The notes: a model not told the origin generated them from the sequence alone. Positions 29,065 to 37,886 are shown, counted from the first letter of the stretch. The stretch: 44,707 bases of DNA from RGIG2041 sp045537695 (GCA_045537695.1 JAZSQB010000057.1:1-44707); one strand, 5' to 3'. A program made the numbers and translations.

Positions 29065-31101
29065 TTGAAAAAATTAATTGCTGTTATCGTTGGGTTATCT
29101 ATATTGTTGAGCATGAATTTAACATGTGCATATGCACCTAAGCAAGAAGTTGATGTTTTAGAACAGCTAAACATTTTAAATGGATATTCTGATGGAGAAC
29201 TAAAATTAGAGAATAAAGTTAGCAGAGCAGAATTTACAAAAATGATTCTTTTGTCCACGCATTATGGCAGTAAAATAGATGAGATATATAATAGTGCATT
29301 TACTGATTTAACAAAGGAACATTGGGCATATCAATATGTTGAGGCTGCATATGAAAATAATATTATATGTGGATATGAGGATGGAACCTTTAAGCCGAAC
29401 CAATGTATTAATTTACAAGAAGGGCTTTCCATCGTTTTGCGCATTTTAGGCTTTACAGCCGAAAATAGTGAATTGTCCTGGGCAGAACAGCAGCTTAATG
29501 CAGCGACAGAATTAGGTCTTACGAAAGGCATGGAGTGTTCTCTTGGTGAGAATATGTTGAGAAGCGATGCTGTCCAATTGATATACAATATGCTGCTTTG
29601 TAAAAACGCTAATGGAAAGTATCATATTGAAACTCTCGGATATGTGTTCTTTGAGAATGCCCAAATAATAGCAACAGATAAATATAATAATGTTTTAACA
29701 AATGAAGGGGTATTTAAAGATTCCTCCAACATTGCTTCCGAATTCGTAGGAAAAGAAGGCTGCATGCTTTTGAATAGCAACCGAGATCTAGAGCTATTTA
29801 TTGTGAATGATAAAGGAGCTAGATCCATACCGGCTGTAAGCAAATTGGAAGAATCATACCAGGGACCATATACAGTAGTGTCAAAAAATTGGAATAGTTT
29901 GTTAAATGGAAAAACTAATTTTAATCAAGTGCTTCGTAATGGAAAAGTAAGCAGTGTTGAAGATATAGCAATGTACGATATACTTTATTTATCGAGTGAT
30001 GCAAATACGCTTTTGGCATATGATAATAAACTAACAGGCGTATATCAGTCCGCAAAGCCTAATAAGGATAAACCTGAACAAATTACGGTTTCCGGGCATA
30101 GCTATAACATTGAAAGTGTCGTTGCATTCAGCAAATTGTATTCAGGCGGACAATATAAATTTGGTGATGCTGTCACTTTGTTATTAGGTAAAGACGGAGG
30201 CGTCGTTGATGTTATTGATGCTGCTGAAACAAATAATGTTGGGTATGTTGTGGATGCAGGCGCGAAAAACTTTACAATCAATGGCGCTACAACAAAAAAC
30301 TATTATATAACTGTGCAGTTTCCAGACGGAAAAAAGGTTGATTATATTACTAAAGTCTTATACGAAGACTATAAAAATCAAATTGTAAATATTACTTTTG
30401 ATAAACAATATGCTGAAATAGAAAGAACGAAAAACGTATATGAAGCCGCTGGCGTTTTTGCACTGAAAAATAAAACCTTCGGAAAAGAAACCATAGCGGA
30501 CAATATACAAATATTAGATGTCTATTCTACTGATCCGGCTTCTTTAAGCTTATATGTAAATGTCTTACCTGAGCGGCTAGACGGGGTAGATATTTCATCT
30601 ATGGCAGTACTTTATTGTGAAAAGAACGATAATGGAAAAATAACAAAGCTTATACTCGAAAATGTTACGGGAGATATGCTTAAGTATGGCATATGCATAA
30701 AAGCGGATAAGGATTATGAAAAGGCAAAAGGTAGCTTTTCTTATGATATATCCGGAACTGTTTATAGCATAAGCACTACGAATAAACTTTATGGAGTCGA
30801 CAAAGGAGTTCCGGCGTTGTTTGTTACCTCTAATGACAAAAGTATTCAGAGCATGAAATCATTAATTAGAACTGAAGGTGAATTGAATTCTATTACATCT
30901 ACACACATAGAAGCGGGTAAAGAGGTTTATCCGATTTCAAATAAATTGTGTATATATGTCAGAAACAAATACGGTACTTATTTGACAATGACGCTAAAGG
31001 ATCTAATTGCAAATAAAGAAAAATATAATATATATGCGTATTATGACAAAATGCCCAAATTTGGAGGCGCTGTAAGAGTTTTGTTAGTAACAGAAAAATA
31101 A
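29065..31101 (+). CDS. S-layer homology (SLH) domain surface protein
   Basis: The 678-residue protein has a signal peptide (residues 1-24, ending CAYA) and then about three SLH modules at about 28-175: NGYSDGELKLENKVSRAEFTKMI, FTDLTKEHWAYQYVEAAYENNIICGYEDGTFKPNQCINLQEGLSIVLRILGF, and WAEQQLNAATELGLTKGM with LRSDAVQLIYNMLL. SLH modules hold proteins to pyruvylated secondary cell-wall polymer. The remaining 500 residues are beta-rich, without a recognisable enzymatic domain. TTG at 29065 follows AAGGGGGAC at good spacing. The gene is AT-rich and has no S-layer neighbours; it follows the recombinase and structured leader, so its expression could be switched or regulated by them (inference). Confidence 0.9.
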   Translation: MKKLIAVIVGLSILLSMNLTCAYAPKQEVDVLEQLNILNGYSDGELKLENKVSRAEFTKMILLSTHYGSKIDEIYNSAFTDLTKEHWAYQYVEAAYENNIICGYEDGTFKPNQCINLQEGLSIVLRILGFTAENSELSWAEQQLNAATELGLTKGMECSLGENMLRSDAVQLIYNMLLCKNANGKYHIETLGYVFFENAQIIATDKYNNVLTNEGVFKDSSNIASEFVGKEGCMLLNSNRDLELFIVNDKGARSIPAVSKLEESYQGPYTVVSKNWNSLLNGKTNFNQVLRNGKVSSVEDIAMYDILYLSSDANTLLAYDNKLTGVYQSAKPNKDKPEQITVSGHSYNIESVVAFSKLYSGGQYKFGDAVTLLLGKDGGVVDVIDAAETNNVGYVVDAGAKNFTINGATTKNYYITVQFPDGKKVDYITKVLYEDYKNQIVNITFDKQYAEIERTKNVYEAAGVFALKNKTFGKETIADNIQILDVYSTDPASLSLYVNVLPERLDGVDISSMAVLYCEKNDNGKITKLILENVTGDMLKYGICIKADKDYEKAKGSFSYDISGTVYSISTTNKLYGVDKGVPALFVTSNDKSIQSMKSLIRTEGELNSITSTHIEAGKEVYPISNKLCIYVRNKYGTYLTMTLKDLIANKEKYNIYAYYDKMPKFGGAVRVLLVTEK

Positions 31102-31161
31102 TTTTTTTGTTTCTTATTAGAGATTACAAAAGAAACATAATCGCATATAAAAATTTTAAAC

Positions 31162-31200
31162 ATACAACGAAATTTGATGCATTTATTTCGATTGTTGTAT
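31162..31200 (+). terminator. Weak hairpin after the SLH gene
   Basis: ATACAACGAAAT (31162-31173) pairs with ATTTCG and GTTGTAT (31185-31200) with a four-base bulge. The following sequence TTATTGTG is only moderately T-rich, so termination here is uncertain. Confidence 0.3.
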
Positions 31201-31273
31201 TTATTGTGTAATGATTTATACGGAACGCTCCGATGCTTAGACAAATATGGGAAATAACAAAGGAGTTGATAAT

Positions 31274-31471
31274 TTGCCTGGACACAAACAAATATGTCCG
31301 CAATGTAAAATAGGCAAGGACACTTATGCGCTTGACCCCCAATCCGATATGTGTCCTTATATGCCTTGTTGGATGGATAACGCATGTCGGTTTTATGTGC
31401 CTCTTGAAAAGCCATCCAGAGACAGTCATATGCAAGAAAATCAAAACAAAACTGTTTTTGAAAAGCATTAA
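31274..31471 (+). CDS. Small cysteine-rich protein
   Basis: The 65-residue product contains ICPQCKIGKDTYALDPQSDM, then CPYMPCWMDNACRFYVPLEK and a polar tail. Five cysteines (C-x2-C, C-x4-C-x5-C) suggest metal binding or a redox role; no named family is recognised. TTG at 31274 is preferred because AAAGGAG ends eight bases before it; the ATG at 31247 overlaps that ribosome site. The gene lies downstream of the SLH gene at a 172-base distance. The 322 bases after it are AT-rich and hold only the promoter and operator of the solute-binding protein. Confidence 0.6.
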   Translation: MPGHKQICPQCKIGKDTYALDPQSDMCPYMPCWMDNACRFYVPLEKPSRDSHMQENQNKTVFEKH

Positions 31472-31693
31472 ATTGAATATCAACCATTAAAAAATAGTCC
31501 GCAAAGCACACAGAAAAAAGTTAAACTAGGTTGTTAAAAGCTTCAAAGCATAATATCATATTACCGATAGAAAGGAAGATGATTTAATATGGCATAATGC
31601 TATTTAAGCAATTGATTTGCATGGCAAAATTCACAAAAAATTTATACAAAATTGTGCAATTGCTACAAAGTGTGGATTTTGCGTGTAATCTTA

Positions 31694-31722
31694 TTGTAAT
31701 TTTGAGTGGTTTGTGGTACAAT
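31694..31722 (+). promoter_or_regulatory. Promoter of the solute-binding protein gene
   Basis: TTGTAA (31694-31699), 17-base spacer, TACAAT (31717-31722), with the predicted start near 31729. It is the only good promoter in the 31472-31794 gap. Confidence 0.6.
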
Positions 31723-31736
31723 GTTAATGGATTTTA

Positions 31737-31765
31737 GTATACAGATTTGTAAAAAATTTGTATAC
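31737..31765. promoter_or_regulatory. Operator-like inverted repeat
   Basis: Arms GTATACA and TGTATAC are separated by 15 bases and lie just after the predicted transcription start, the usual place for a repressor operator. No regulator gene is adjacent. The binding protein (for example of the GntR or LacI kind) is a guess. Confidence 0.45.
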
Positions 31766-31794
31766 AAAACAAATCAAGAAAAGGAGAGAGAAAA

Positions 31795-33405
31795 ATGAAA
31801 AAGAGAGTGTTAAGCTCTGTCCTGGCAGCTATGATGATTATTTCTTTATTTGCTGGCTGCACAGGTGGCAACAATGGTGGCGGCGCTGAAGACTTGGATA
31901 TCGACCTCAGCGTGCTGGATGGCTTGGAGTATCCGCTGTGTTCGGCAGAGGAAATTGAACTGACAGCACATTACCCGAAATTCGTTGGTAACATCGTGGA
32001 AGAGGGCGAGTTGAAGGGTGAGCGCACTGTTTACGATGAAGCCAGAAAGAAAACAAATATTACCCTGAAGACTACAGTAGGTAAGGATCAGGATGGTGCC
32101 CAGGCATTCAATCTGATGCTTCTGGAAGAAAGAATTCCGGATATTGTATATAGCAATCTTTCTAACCTCAATGCTGCAGGTTACGTTGAAGGCGCATTGG
32201 TTGACCTTAAGCCGTATGTAACCAATGAAGCAATTATGCCAAACCTGGCGAAGATTTATAAAGAGAATCCGGACCGCCTTGCAACTGTAACCGCACCAGA
32301 CGGCGGTGTATATTGCTGCCCGAAGCTGCGTGAAGAAGGCCCGACACAGGGTTGGTTTGTACGTTCCGACTGGATGGAAAAGCTTGGCCTTGAGAATCCG
32401 AAAACGTATGACGAATTTGTAAACGTTATGGATAAGATTCGTAACGGTGACCCGAATGGTAATGGTAAGAAGGACGAAATTCCGTGGATTGGTGATGTTG
32501 CGGATCTGTTCTACTTCTTCGGTCTTAACGGCGGCAGAGATTTTGACGTGGATGCAGAAGGCAATATGTATTGCCCGAAGTGGACAGAAGATTATAAGAC
32601 AGCACTTATCACAATTGCTGATTGGTATGCGAAGGGTTATATTGACCAGGAAGTCTATACTCGTAAGAACCCGCGTGGTGAACTCTGGGGCAGCAACGTC
32701 GGTGGTATGACATATGAATGGTTTAGTTCCACAATGGCCTATAACACAAATATTAAGAACGTTCCGGGCTTCCATGTGGCTTCTATAATGCCGCCAGCAA
32801 ACATCAATGGAGATGTTTACTGTCATTCTCCGGGTGCTATCGTTGAATCCAACGGCTGGGGTATCTCCGTAGACAACGAGCACCTCGTTGAAACACTTAG
32901 ATATTTTGACTTCTGGTACTCCGATGAAGGGTCCTGCCTCAACGCTATGGGTATTGAAGGCAGAGACTGGGAGACGGACAAAGACGGCAATCCGAAGTAC
33001 ACAAGCAAGGCGACAAGCTATGAGGGCGGTGCTCCGAAGTACGTTCGTGATATTGGTTGTGTTGCTATTGGCTACTTCATGCGTCAAAAGTGGCTCAACG
33101 CTGGTATGACAGATGAATGTCTTGCTGCAAATCAGGCATACATTGATGCAGATTTTACTATAGACTTGATTCCGAATTACAACTTTACGGAAGAAGAGCA
33201 GGATATTATCACCAATAAGTGGACAGCGTGTCAAACTTACATCAGTGAATTTGCGCAGAGAGCAGTTATGGGCTTGGTTGATGTAGAAGCTGAGTGGGAT
33301 AAATATGTTGCAGAGCTCAAGAAGATGGGTATCGAAGAGTGCGAAAAAGTACATACCGATGCTTACCATAGATATCTTGATTTGCTTGCAAGCTTTTCCA
33401 AGTAA
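31795..33405 (+). CDS. Extracellular solute-binding lipoprotein, sugar ABC type
   Basis: The 536-residue protein has a lipoprotein signal with cysteine at residue 22 (SLFAGC), a Gly/Asn-rich linker and the periplasmic-binding-like fold of large family 1 sugar-binding proteins: FNLMLLEERIPDIVYSNL, GWFVRSDWMEKLGLENPKTYDEF followed by IRNGDPNGNGKKDEIPW, the mark of LplA/YtcQ-like binders for oligosaccharides. The N-G-N-G-K-K-D-E segment resembles a calcium-binding loop. In this family the gene is normally followed by two permease genes; here it is alone with its own promoter and terminator, so it must use a transport system coded elsewhere or act as a sensor. Biased codon use suggests strong expression. 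Confidence 0.9.
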   Translation: MKKRVLSSVLAAMMIISLFAGCTGGNNGGGAEDLDIDLSVLDGLEYPLCSAEEIELTAHYPKFVGNIVEEGELKGERTVYDEARKKTNITLKTTVGKDQDGAQAFNLMLLEERIPDIVYSNLSNLNAAGYVEGALVDLKPYVTNEAIMPNLAKIYKENPDRLATVTAPDGGVYCCPKLREEGPTQGWFVRSDWMEKLGLENPKTYDEFVNVMDKIRNGDPNGNGKKDEIPWIGDVADLFYFFGLNGGRDFDVDAEGNMYCPKWTEDYKTALITIADWYAKGYIDQEVYTRKNPRGELWGSNVGGMTYEWFSSTMAYNTNIKNVPGFHVASIMPPANINGDVYCHSPGAIVESNGWGISVDNEHLVETLRYFDFWYSDEGSCLNAMGIEGRDWETDKDGNPKYTSKATSYEGGAPKYVRDIGCVAIGYFMRQKWLNAGMTDECLAANQAYIDADFTIDLIPNYNFTEEEQDIITNKWTACQTYISEFAQRAVMGLVDVEAEWDKYVAELKKMGIEECEKVHTDAYHRYLDLLASFSK

Positions 33406-33421
33406 TTTAACGAACACATAC

Positions 33422-33452
33422 AAAGAGCAGAAGCTTAGCTTCTGCTCTTTTT
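33422..33452 (+). terminator. Terminator of the solute-binding protein gene
   Basis: Perfect 13-bp stem AAAGAGCAGAAGC / GCTTCTGCTCTTT with a three-base loop and a T-run, 16 bases after the stop codon. The remaining bases to 33578 lie between convergent genes and hold nothing I can name. Confidence 0.93.
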
Positions 33453-33578
33453 GTCTCTGAAAGACGGACAATCGGCTTAATAGCTTAGTGAGCGACGACA
33501 TGGCGCACCGTTATGAGAAATCCATAATACCCATAAAATATCGGGGTTGTAGTTCCCTACAAAATCACTTTAGTCATT

Positions 33579-34454
33579 TTAAAGTTTGTATTTTTCTAAG
33601 CAGTGCTCAAAATCCAGCGGTGAGGGTGAAATAATTTGCGTTTTCTGCTTTGTCAGCGGATGCAAAAAAGTCAGAGATTGACAATGTAGCATTGTGCGGC
33701 TATTCGGGACTTCGTTGCCGTAAAGAAAGTCACCATAAAGCGGTGCGCCGATATGTGCCATATGCACGCGGATTTGATGCGTGCGTCCGGTGATGGGCAT
33801 CACCTGCACCAATGCGATGTTTTCAGCTTGTTTTTGTACTTTAAACTCCGTTCTGGCGCTTTGTCCGTTTGGACTGATTTTTCGCTTAATAATGCCTTCG
33901 TCGCGTGCGATTGGCGCATCCACAATGCCTTCCTTTGGAAGGGTGCCGCAGCAGATGGCAAGATACGTTTTCTGTATCTGCTTATTGCGAATTTGCGCTG
34001 AAAGTGCTTCGGCGGCAAAACGGTTTTTGGCAATCAGTACCACGCCGCTCGTGTCCTTATCTAAGCGGCTGATAGCGTGGAAGGTAAACGGCGTATCTTT
34101 GTAATAATGCATTATGCCATTGGCAAGCGTGTCCGTATAGTGCCGGATGGATGGATGCGTCGGCAGCCCTGCCGGCTTGTTTACGGCAAGGATGTCTTCG
34201 TCCTCAAAAAGGATTTCCAGCGGCATTGGCGTTGGCACAATATTGTCCGATACGGTTTCCGGAATACGCAATACAAGCGTGTCATTTGCTCTTACCTGTG
34301 CAAGCACGGTGGCGTGGCTTTCGTTTAAGGTAATGCCGTCCTTGGTTTTTAAGGCGGTGATTAAGCCGGAAGACAGACCAAAATGTTTACGGAGCACAGT
34401 TTTAATCTGTACTCCGTCATAAGCATATGGAATTGTCAGCGTTAAAATACGCAT
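33579..34454 (-). CDS. RluA-family pseudouridine synthase
   Basis: The 291-residue protein has an N-terminal S4-like RNA-binding region (LRKHFGLSSGLITALKTKDGITLN) and a catalytic domain with ILAVNKPAGLPTHPS, the active-site HAISRLDKDTSGVVLIAKN (Asp132 in RLD), and the C-terminal GRTHQIRVHMAHIGAPLYGDFLYG. It isomerises uridine in rRNA or tRNA; the target (RluC/RluD-like) is not clear from sequence. ATG at 34454 follows GGAGAAATAAT formed by the argH end; only one base separates the genes, so they are co-transcribed. The longer frame to 34487 lies within argH. Confidence 0.93.
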   Translation of the reverse strand: MRILTLTIPYAYDGVQIKTVLRKHFGLSSGLITALKTKDGITLNESHATVLAQVRANDTLVLRIPETVSDNIVPTPMPLEILFEDEDILAVNKPAGLPTHPSIRHYTDTLANGIMHYYKDTPFTFHAISRLDKDTSGVVLIAKNRFAAEALSAQIRNKQIQKTYLAICCGTLPKEGIVDAPIARDEGIIKRKISPNGQSARTEFKVQKQAENIALVQVMPITGRTHQIRVHMAHIGAPLYGDFLYGNEVPNSRTMLHCQSLTFLHPLTKQKTQIISPSPLDFEHCLEKYKL

Positions 34455-34455
34455 A

Positions 34456-35832
34456 TTATTTCTCCAGATATGCCTTGCCTGCGGCAATGGCTTTTTTTAC
34501 GGTTTCTGCAGCCGGACCGCCGGTGATGCTGCGCCCGTCTACGCAGGTTTTCATGCGGATGGCATTATAGACATCGTCTTCAAAAATCGAAGCGCAAGCC
34601 TTAAATTCGTCCATTGTAAATTCGTCGAGCGCTTTATCGTTTGCCAGCGCATAGGCAACCATTTTACCGACAACCTCGTGCGCTTCACGGAACGGAAGCC
34701 CCTTCTTTACCAGATAATCCGCCGCGTCGGTGGCATTGGTAAAGCCGCCCTTTGCGCCGCGGAGCATATTTTCCTTGCGTATCTTCATCGTAGCGAGCAT
34801 ATCGTTCATCACAGGCAGGCAAAGCTTTACGGTATCGATTGCATCGAATACGCCCTCTTTATCCTCCTGCATATCCTTGTTGTATGCCAGCGGAATGCCC
34901 TTCATTGTGGTGAGCATTGCCATCAAATCACCGTACACTCTACCGGTTTTGCCGCGAATCAGCTCGGCAACATCGGGGTTTTTCTTCTGCGGCATAATCG
35001 ACGAGCCGGTCGAGTAGGCATCGTCCATTTCTACAAACGAAAATTCGTGACTGCTCCACAAAATCAATTCTTCGGAAAAACGGCTTAAATGCATCATAAT
35101 CACGGAGAGCGCAAACTCTGTTTCAAGCACGAAATCTCTGTCGCTTACGCCGTCTAAGGAATTCTGTGTTACACCGTCAAAGCCGAGCATTTCTGCAACA
35201 AATTCGCGGTCGAGCGGGTAGGTGGTTGCTGCGAGAGCCCCTGAGCCGAGAGGCATAATGTTGACGCGCTTTTTCGTGTCGCTGAGGCGCTCTAAGTCGC
35301 GCTTTAACATTTCAAAATACGCCATCACGTGATGCGCAAGCGTAATCGGCTGCGCCTTTTGCAGATGCGTATAACCCGGCATAATGGTGTCGGTGTTTTC
35401 GCTTGCGATATTTAAAAGTGTTTGCATCAGGGTTTTCAGCATCGCGCTGATTTCCCCGATTTCATCGCGCAGATACATACGGATATCGAGCGCAACCTGG
35501 TCGTTGCGGCTTCTGCCTGTATGCAGTCTTTTGCCGGCTGCACCGATACGGTCAGTCAGGATTTTTTCGATATTCATATGAATATCCTCGGCATCAATTA
35601 AAAATTCCACCTTGCCGGCCTCAATGTCTTCTAAAATTTCGCCAAGTGTTTTTACAATTAAATCGGCATCCGCCTGCGGAATGATTTCCTGCTTGCCAAG
35701 CATCGTTGCGTGCGCAATGCTGCCCAGGATATCTTGCTTATACATACGTTGGTCAAAGCGGATGGACGAATTAAAGTCATCCACCTTCTTATCCGTTGCT
35801 TTGGAAAATCTGCCGCCCCAGAGTTTTTGCAT
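34456..35832 (-). CDS. argH: Argininosuccinate lyase
   Basis: The 458-residue enzyme cleaves argininosuccinate into arginine and fumarate, the last step of arginine synthesis. It has MQKLWGGRFSKATDKKVDDFNSSIRFD at the start, HTGRSRNDQVALDIRMYLRDE, GYTHLQKAQPITLAHH and the fumarase-superfamily signature GSSIMPQKKNPDVAE. Length is normal. It follows argG on the same strand after 61 bases that contain a strong hairpin (35860-35887). Confidence 0.98.
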   Translation of the reverse strand: MQKLWGGRFSKATDKKVDDFNSSIRFDQRMYKQDILGSIAHATMLGKQEIIPQADADLIVKTLGEILEDIEAGKVEFLIDAEDIHMNIEKILTDRIGAAGKRLHTGRSRNDQVALDIRMYLRDEIGEISAMLKTLMQTLLNIASENTDTIMPGYTHLQKAQPITLAHHVMAYFEMLKRDLERLSDTKKRVNIMPLGSGALAATTYPLDREFVAEMLGFDGVTQNSLDGVSDRDFVLETEFALSVIMMHLSRFSEELILWSSHEFSFVEMDDAYSTGSSIMPQKKNPDVAELIRGKTGRVYGDLMAMLTTMKGIPLAYNKDMQEDKEGVFDAIDTVKLCLPVMNDMLATMKIRKENMLRGAKGGFTNATDAADYLVKKGLPFREAHEVVGKMVAYALANDKALDEFTMDEFKACASIFEDDVYNAIRMKTCVDGRSITGGPAAETVKKAIAAGKAYLEK

Positions 35833-35856
35833 AGTTCTTACCTCGTTTCAATAGCC

Positions 35857-35887
35857 AAAATTCGGACGGAGTCTACTCCGTCCGAAT
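35857..35887 (-). terminator. Hairpin between argG and argH
   Basis: Perfect 12-bp stem ATTCGGACGGAG / CTCCGTCCGAAT with a four-base loop, followed on the minus strand by TTTTGGC. The short T-run makes it a weak terminator; it may reduce argH relative to argG or protect the argG message end. Confidence 0.55.
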
Positions 35888-35893
35888 CTGAAA

Positions 35894-37111
35894 TTATTTG
35901 TTTAAGCCGTTCTTTCTGAGCATATGCGCACGAACCTTGCACGGTAAGCCGAAGAGATTGATAAAGCCTTCAGCGTCCTTCTGGTTGTATACTTCGTCTG
36001 CGTCGAAGGTTGCGATATCTTCGTCGTAGAGGGAGTACGGGGAGGTTGTGCCTGCCGGTGTGCAGTTGCCTTTGTAGAGCTTCATTCTTACCTTACCGGT
36101 TACGGTCTCCTGTGTCTTGTCAACGAAAGCGGACAGGGATTCGCGCAACGGTGTGTACCAAAGACCGTCGTATACAAGGTCTGCAAACTTGTTTGCAACG
36201 TCGAGCTTGTAGTGGAGCGTCTGCTTATCGAGGCAGAGATACTCGAGCTCTTTGTGTGCAGCGTAGAGCAGGGTGCCGCCCGGTGTTTCGTAAACGCCGC
36301 GGCTCTTCATACCAACCAGACGGTTTTCTACGATATCGTCAATGCCGACACCGTTTGCGCCTGCCAGTGCATTTGCCTTTTTGAGCAGTTCAACCGGCGG
36401 CAGCTTCTCGCCGTCGATGGCAACTGGGATACCCTTTTCAAATTCGATTTCTACATAAGTCGGTACATCCGGTGCTTTTTCCGGAGAAACCATCAGCTTC
36501 AAAATCTTATCTAAATTCGGCTCGTTTGCCGGGTCTTCCAAATCCATACCCTCATGGCTTAAATGCCAGATGTTTCTGTCCATGGAGTAGTTATCTTCCT
36601 TGGTTACCGGAATGTCAATGCCTCTTGCGAGAGCATAGTCGATTTCCTCTTCGCGGGATTTGATATCCCAGATACGCCACGGCGCAATAATCTTAAGGTG
36701 CGGTGCCAGTGCCTTGATAGTTAATTCAAAACGCACCTGGTCATTACCCTTACCTGTGCAGCCGTGACAAATAGCGGTTGCGCCTTCTTTTTCAGCGATT
36801 TCTACAATACGCTTTGCGATGCACGGTCTTGCGTGGGAAGTACCCAAAAGGTATTTACCCTCGTATACAGCGCCTGCCTTAAGTGTCGGCCAGATAAAAT
36901 CTGTTACATACTCTTCCTGCAGGTTTTCAATGTAGAGTTTTGAAGCGCCGGTCTTTAATGCTTTTTCTTCCAGACCTTCTGTTTCCTTACCCTGACCTAC
37001 GTCACCGCAAACCGCGATAACTTCGTAATCATAGTTCTCTTTCAGCCACGGAATGATAATGGAAGTATCCAAACCACCCGAATAAGCCAGTACAACTTTT
37101 TCTTTTGCCAT
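35894..37111 (-). CDS. argG: Argininosuccinate synthase
   Basis: The 405-residue enzyme joins citrulline and aspartate using ATP. It has the N-type ATP loop AYSGGLDTS (residues 9-17), ATAICHGCTGKGNDQVRFELTIKAL, the DNYSMDRNIWHLSHEG segment and GIDDIVENRLVGMKSRGVYETPGGTLL. It is the first gene of argG-argH-pseudouridine synthase, with a promoter at 37219-37247 and two overlapping ARG boxes at 37182-37209. Other arginine genes (argCJBDF, carAB) are not in the window. Confidence 0.98.
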   Translation of the reverse strand: MAKEKVVLAYSGGLDTSIIIPWLKENYDYEVIAVCGDVGQGKETEGLEEKALKTGASKLYIENLQEEYVTDFIWPTLKAGAVYEGKYLLGTSHARPCIAKRIVEIAEKEGATAICHGCTGKGNDQVRFELTIKALAPHLKIIAPWRIWDIKSREEEIDYALARGIDIPVTKEDNYSMDRNIWHLSHEGMDLEDPANEPNLDKILKLMVSPEKAPDVPTYVEIEFEKGIPVAIDGEKLPPVELLKKANALAGANGVGIDDIVENRLVGMKSRGVYETPGGTLLYAAHKELEYLCLDKQTLHYKLDVANKFADLVYDGLWYTPLRESLSAFVDKTQETVTGKVRMKLYKGNCTPAGTTSPYSLYDEDIATFDADEVYNQKDAEGFINLFGLPCKVRAHMLRKNGLNK

Positions 37112-37181
37112 TGTAAACCCTCCAACTTTATGTTAAAATAAATATAATAAGTACATTTTGGAATGAATAAAAATTTAACTT

Positions 37182-37209
37182 TATGCATTTTTATGCATAA
37201 ATATTCAAA
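37182..37209 (-). promoter_or_regulatory. Two overlapping ARG boxes (ArgR operator)
   Basis: Read on the minus strand, TTTGAATATTTATGCATA (37209-37192) and TATGCATAAAAATGCATA (37199-37182) each match the ARG-box consensus TNTGNATWWWWATNCANA at every specified position and share a central half-site. They lie immediately downstream of the predicted start near 37212, so bound ArgR would block initiation when arginine is plentiful. No argR gene is in the window. Confidence 0.8.
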
Positions 37210-37218
37210 CCATAGTGT

Positions 37219-37247
37219 ATTATACACCAATTATATAAGAAATGCAA
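37219..37247 (-). promoter_or_regulatory. Promoter of argG
   Basis: On the minus strand TTGCAT (37247-37242), a 17-base spacer and TATAAT (37224-37219). Ideal spacing and a consensus -10 box. Confidence 0.8.
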
Positions 37248-37293
37248 TACCAAAATGCAAAAAAATTCACTTTTTTAGAATAGGAGTACAACT

Positions 37294-37785
37294 ATGCGTA
37301 TTTTAGGTATCGACCCGGGCATCGCCACCACCGGCTATGGTATTCTCGACTTTGACAATAATAAATTTTGTCCTGTAGACTACGGTGCAATTTTAACCAA
37401 AGCCCATACTCCGACAGAGATGCGTCTCGCGGATATTTATAAAGCCATCGGACTTTTAATCGACAAATTTCATCCCGATGCGATGGCAATCGAGGAGCTC
37501 TTCTTTAACACGAACGTTTCTACCGCCATCACCGTTGCGCACGCCCGCGGTGTCATTCTGCTGGCGGCGACCCATAAAGGGCTGCCCATTTCGGAATATA
37601 CGCCGCTCCAGGTTAAGCAAGCCATCACCGGCTACGGCCGTGCCACAAAACAGCAGATGCAAACCATGGTCAAAATCATGCTCGGCCTGAATGCCGTGCC
37701 TAAACCGGATGACACCGCCGATGCTTTAGCCATCGCCATCTGTCACGGCCACAGTGCCCAATTTAACAAGTATAACCAATTCTAG
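37294..37785 (+). CDS. ruvC: Holliday junction resolvase RuvC
   Basis: The 163-residue nuclease has the four acidic catalytic positions of the family: D7 in LGIDPGIATTGYGI, E67 in AIEELFF, and D140 with D143 in KPDDTADALAIAICHGH. It cuts Holliday junctions with RuvAB. AGGAG precedes ATG 37294. It is divergent from argG. A terminator and a duplicated palindrome separate it from ruvA, so it may not be co-transcribed with ruvAB. Confidence 0.98.
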   Translation: MRILGIDPGIATTGYGILDFDNNKFCPVDYGAILTKAHTPTEMRLADIYKAIGLLIDKFHPDAMAIEELFFNTNVSTAITVAHARGVILLAATHKGLPISEYTPLQVKQAITGYGRATKQQMQTMVKIMLGLNAVPKPDDTADALAIAICHGHSAQFNKYNQF

Positions 37786-37836
37786 TACATATTATTCATA
37801 ATTGTTATCAAATTGAAACTTTACGTCAAAAGCAGA

Positions 37837-37886
37837 AAGGTGTATAATTATAGCATAATATAATGCTGTATTATACACCTTTTTTG
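37837..37886 (+). terminator. Terminator after ruvC
   Basis: AAAGGTGTATAAT on the left arm pairs with ATTATACACCTTT on the right, with an inner extension TAGCAT/ATGCTG around an AT loop, and a TTTTTT run follows. It lies about 50 bases after the ruvC stop. Confidence 0.85.

Noticed and set aside
31846..33501. Minus-strand frame of 551 codons
   Set aside because: Antisense shadow of the solute-binding protein gene, without a ribosome site or recognisable motifs.
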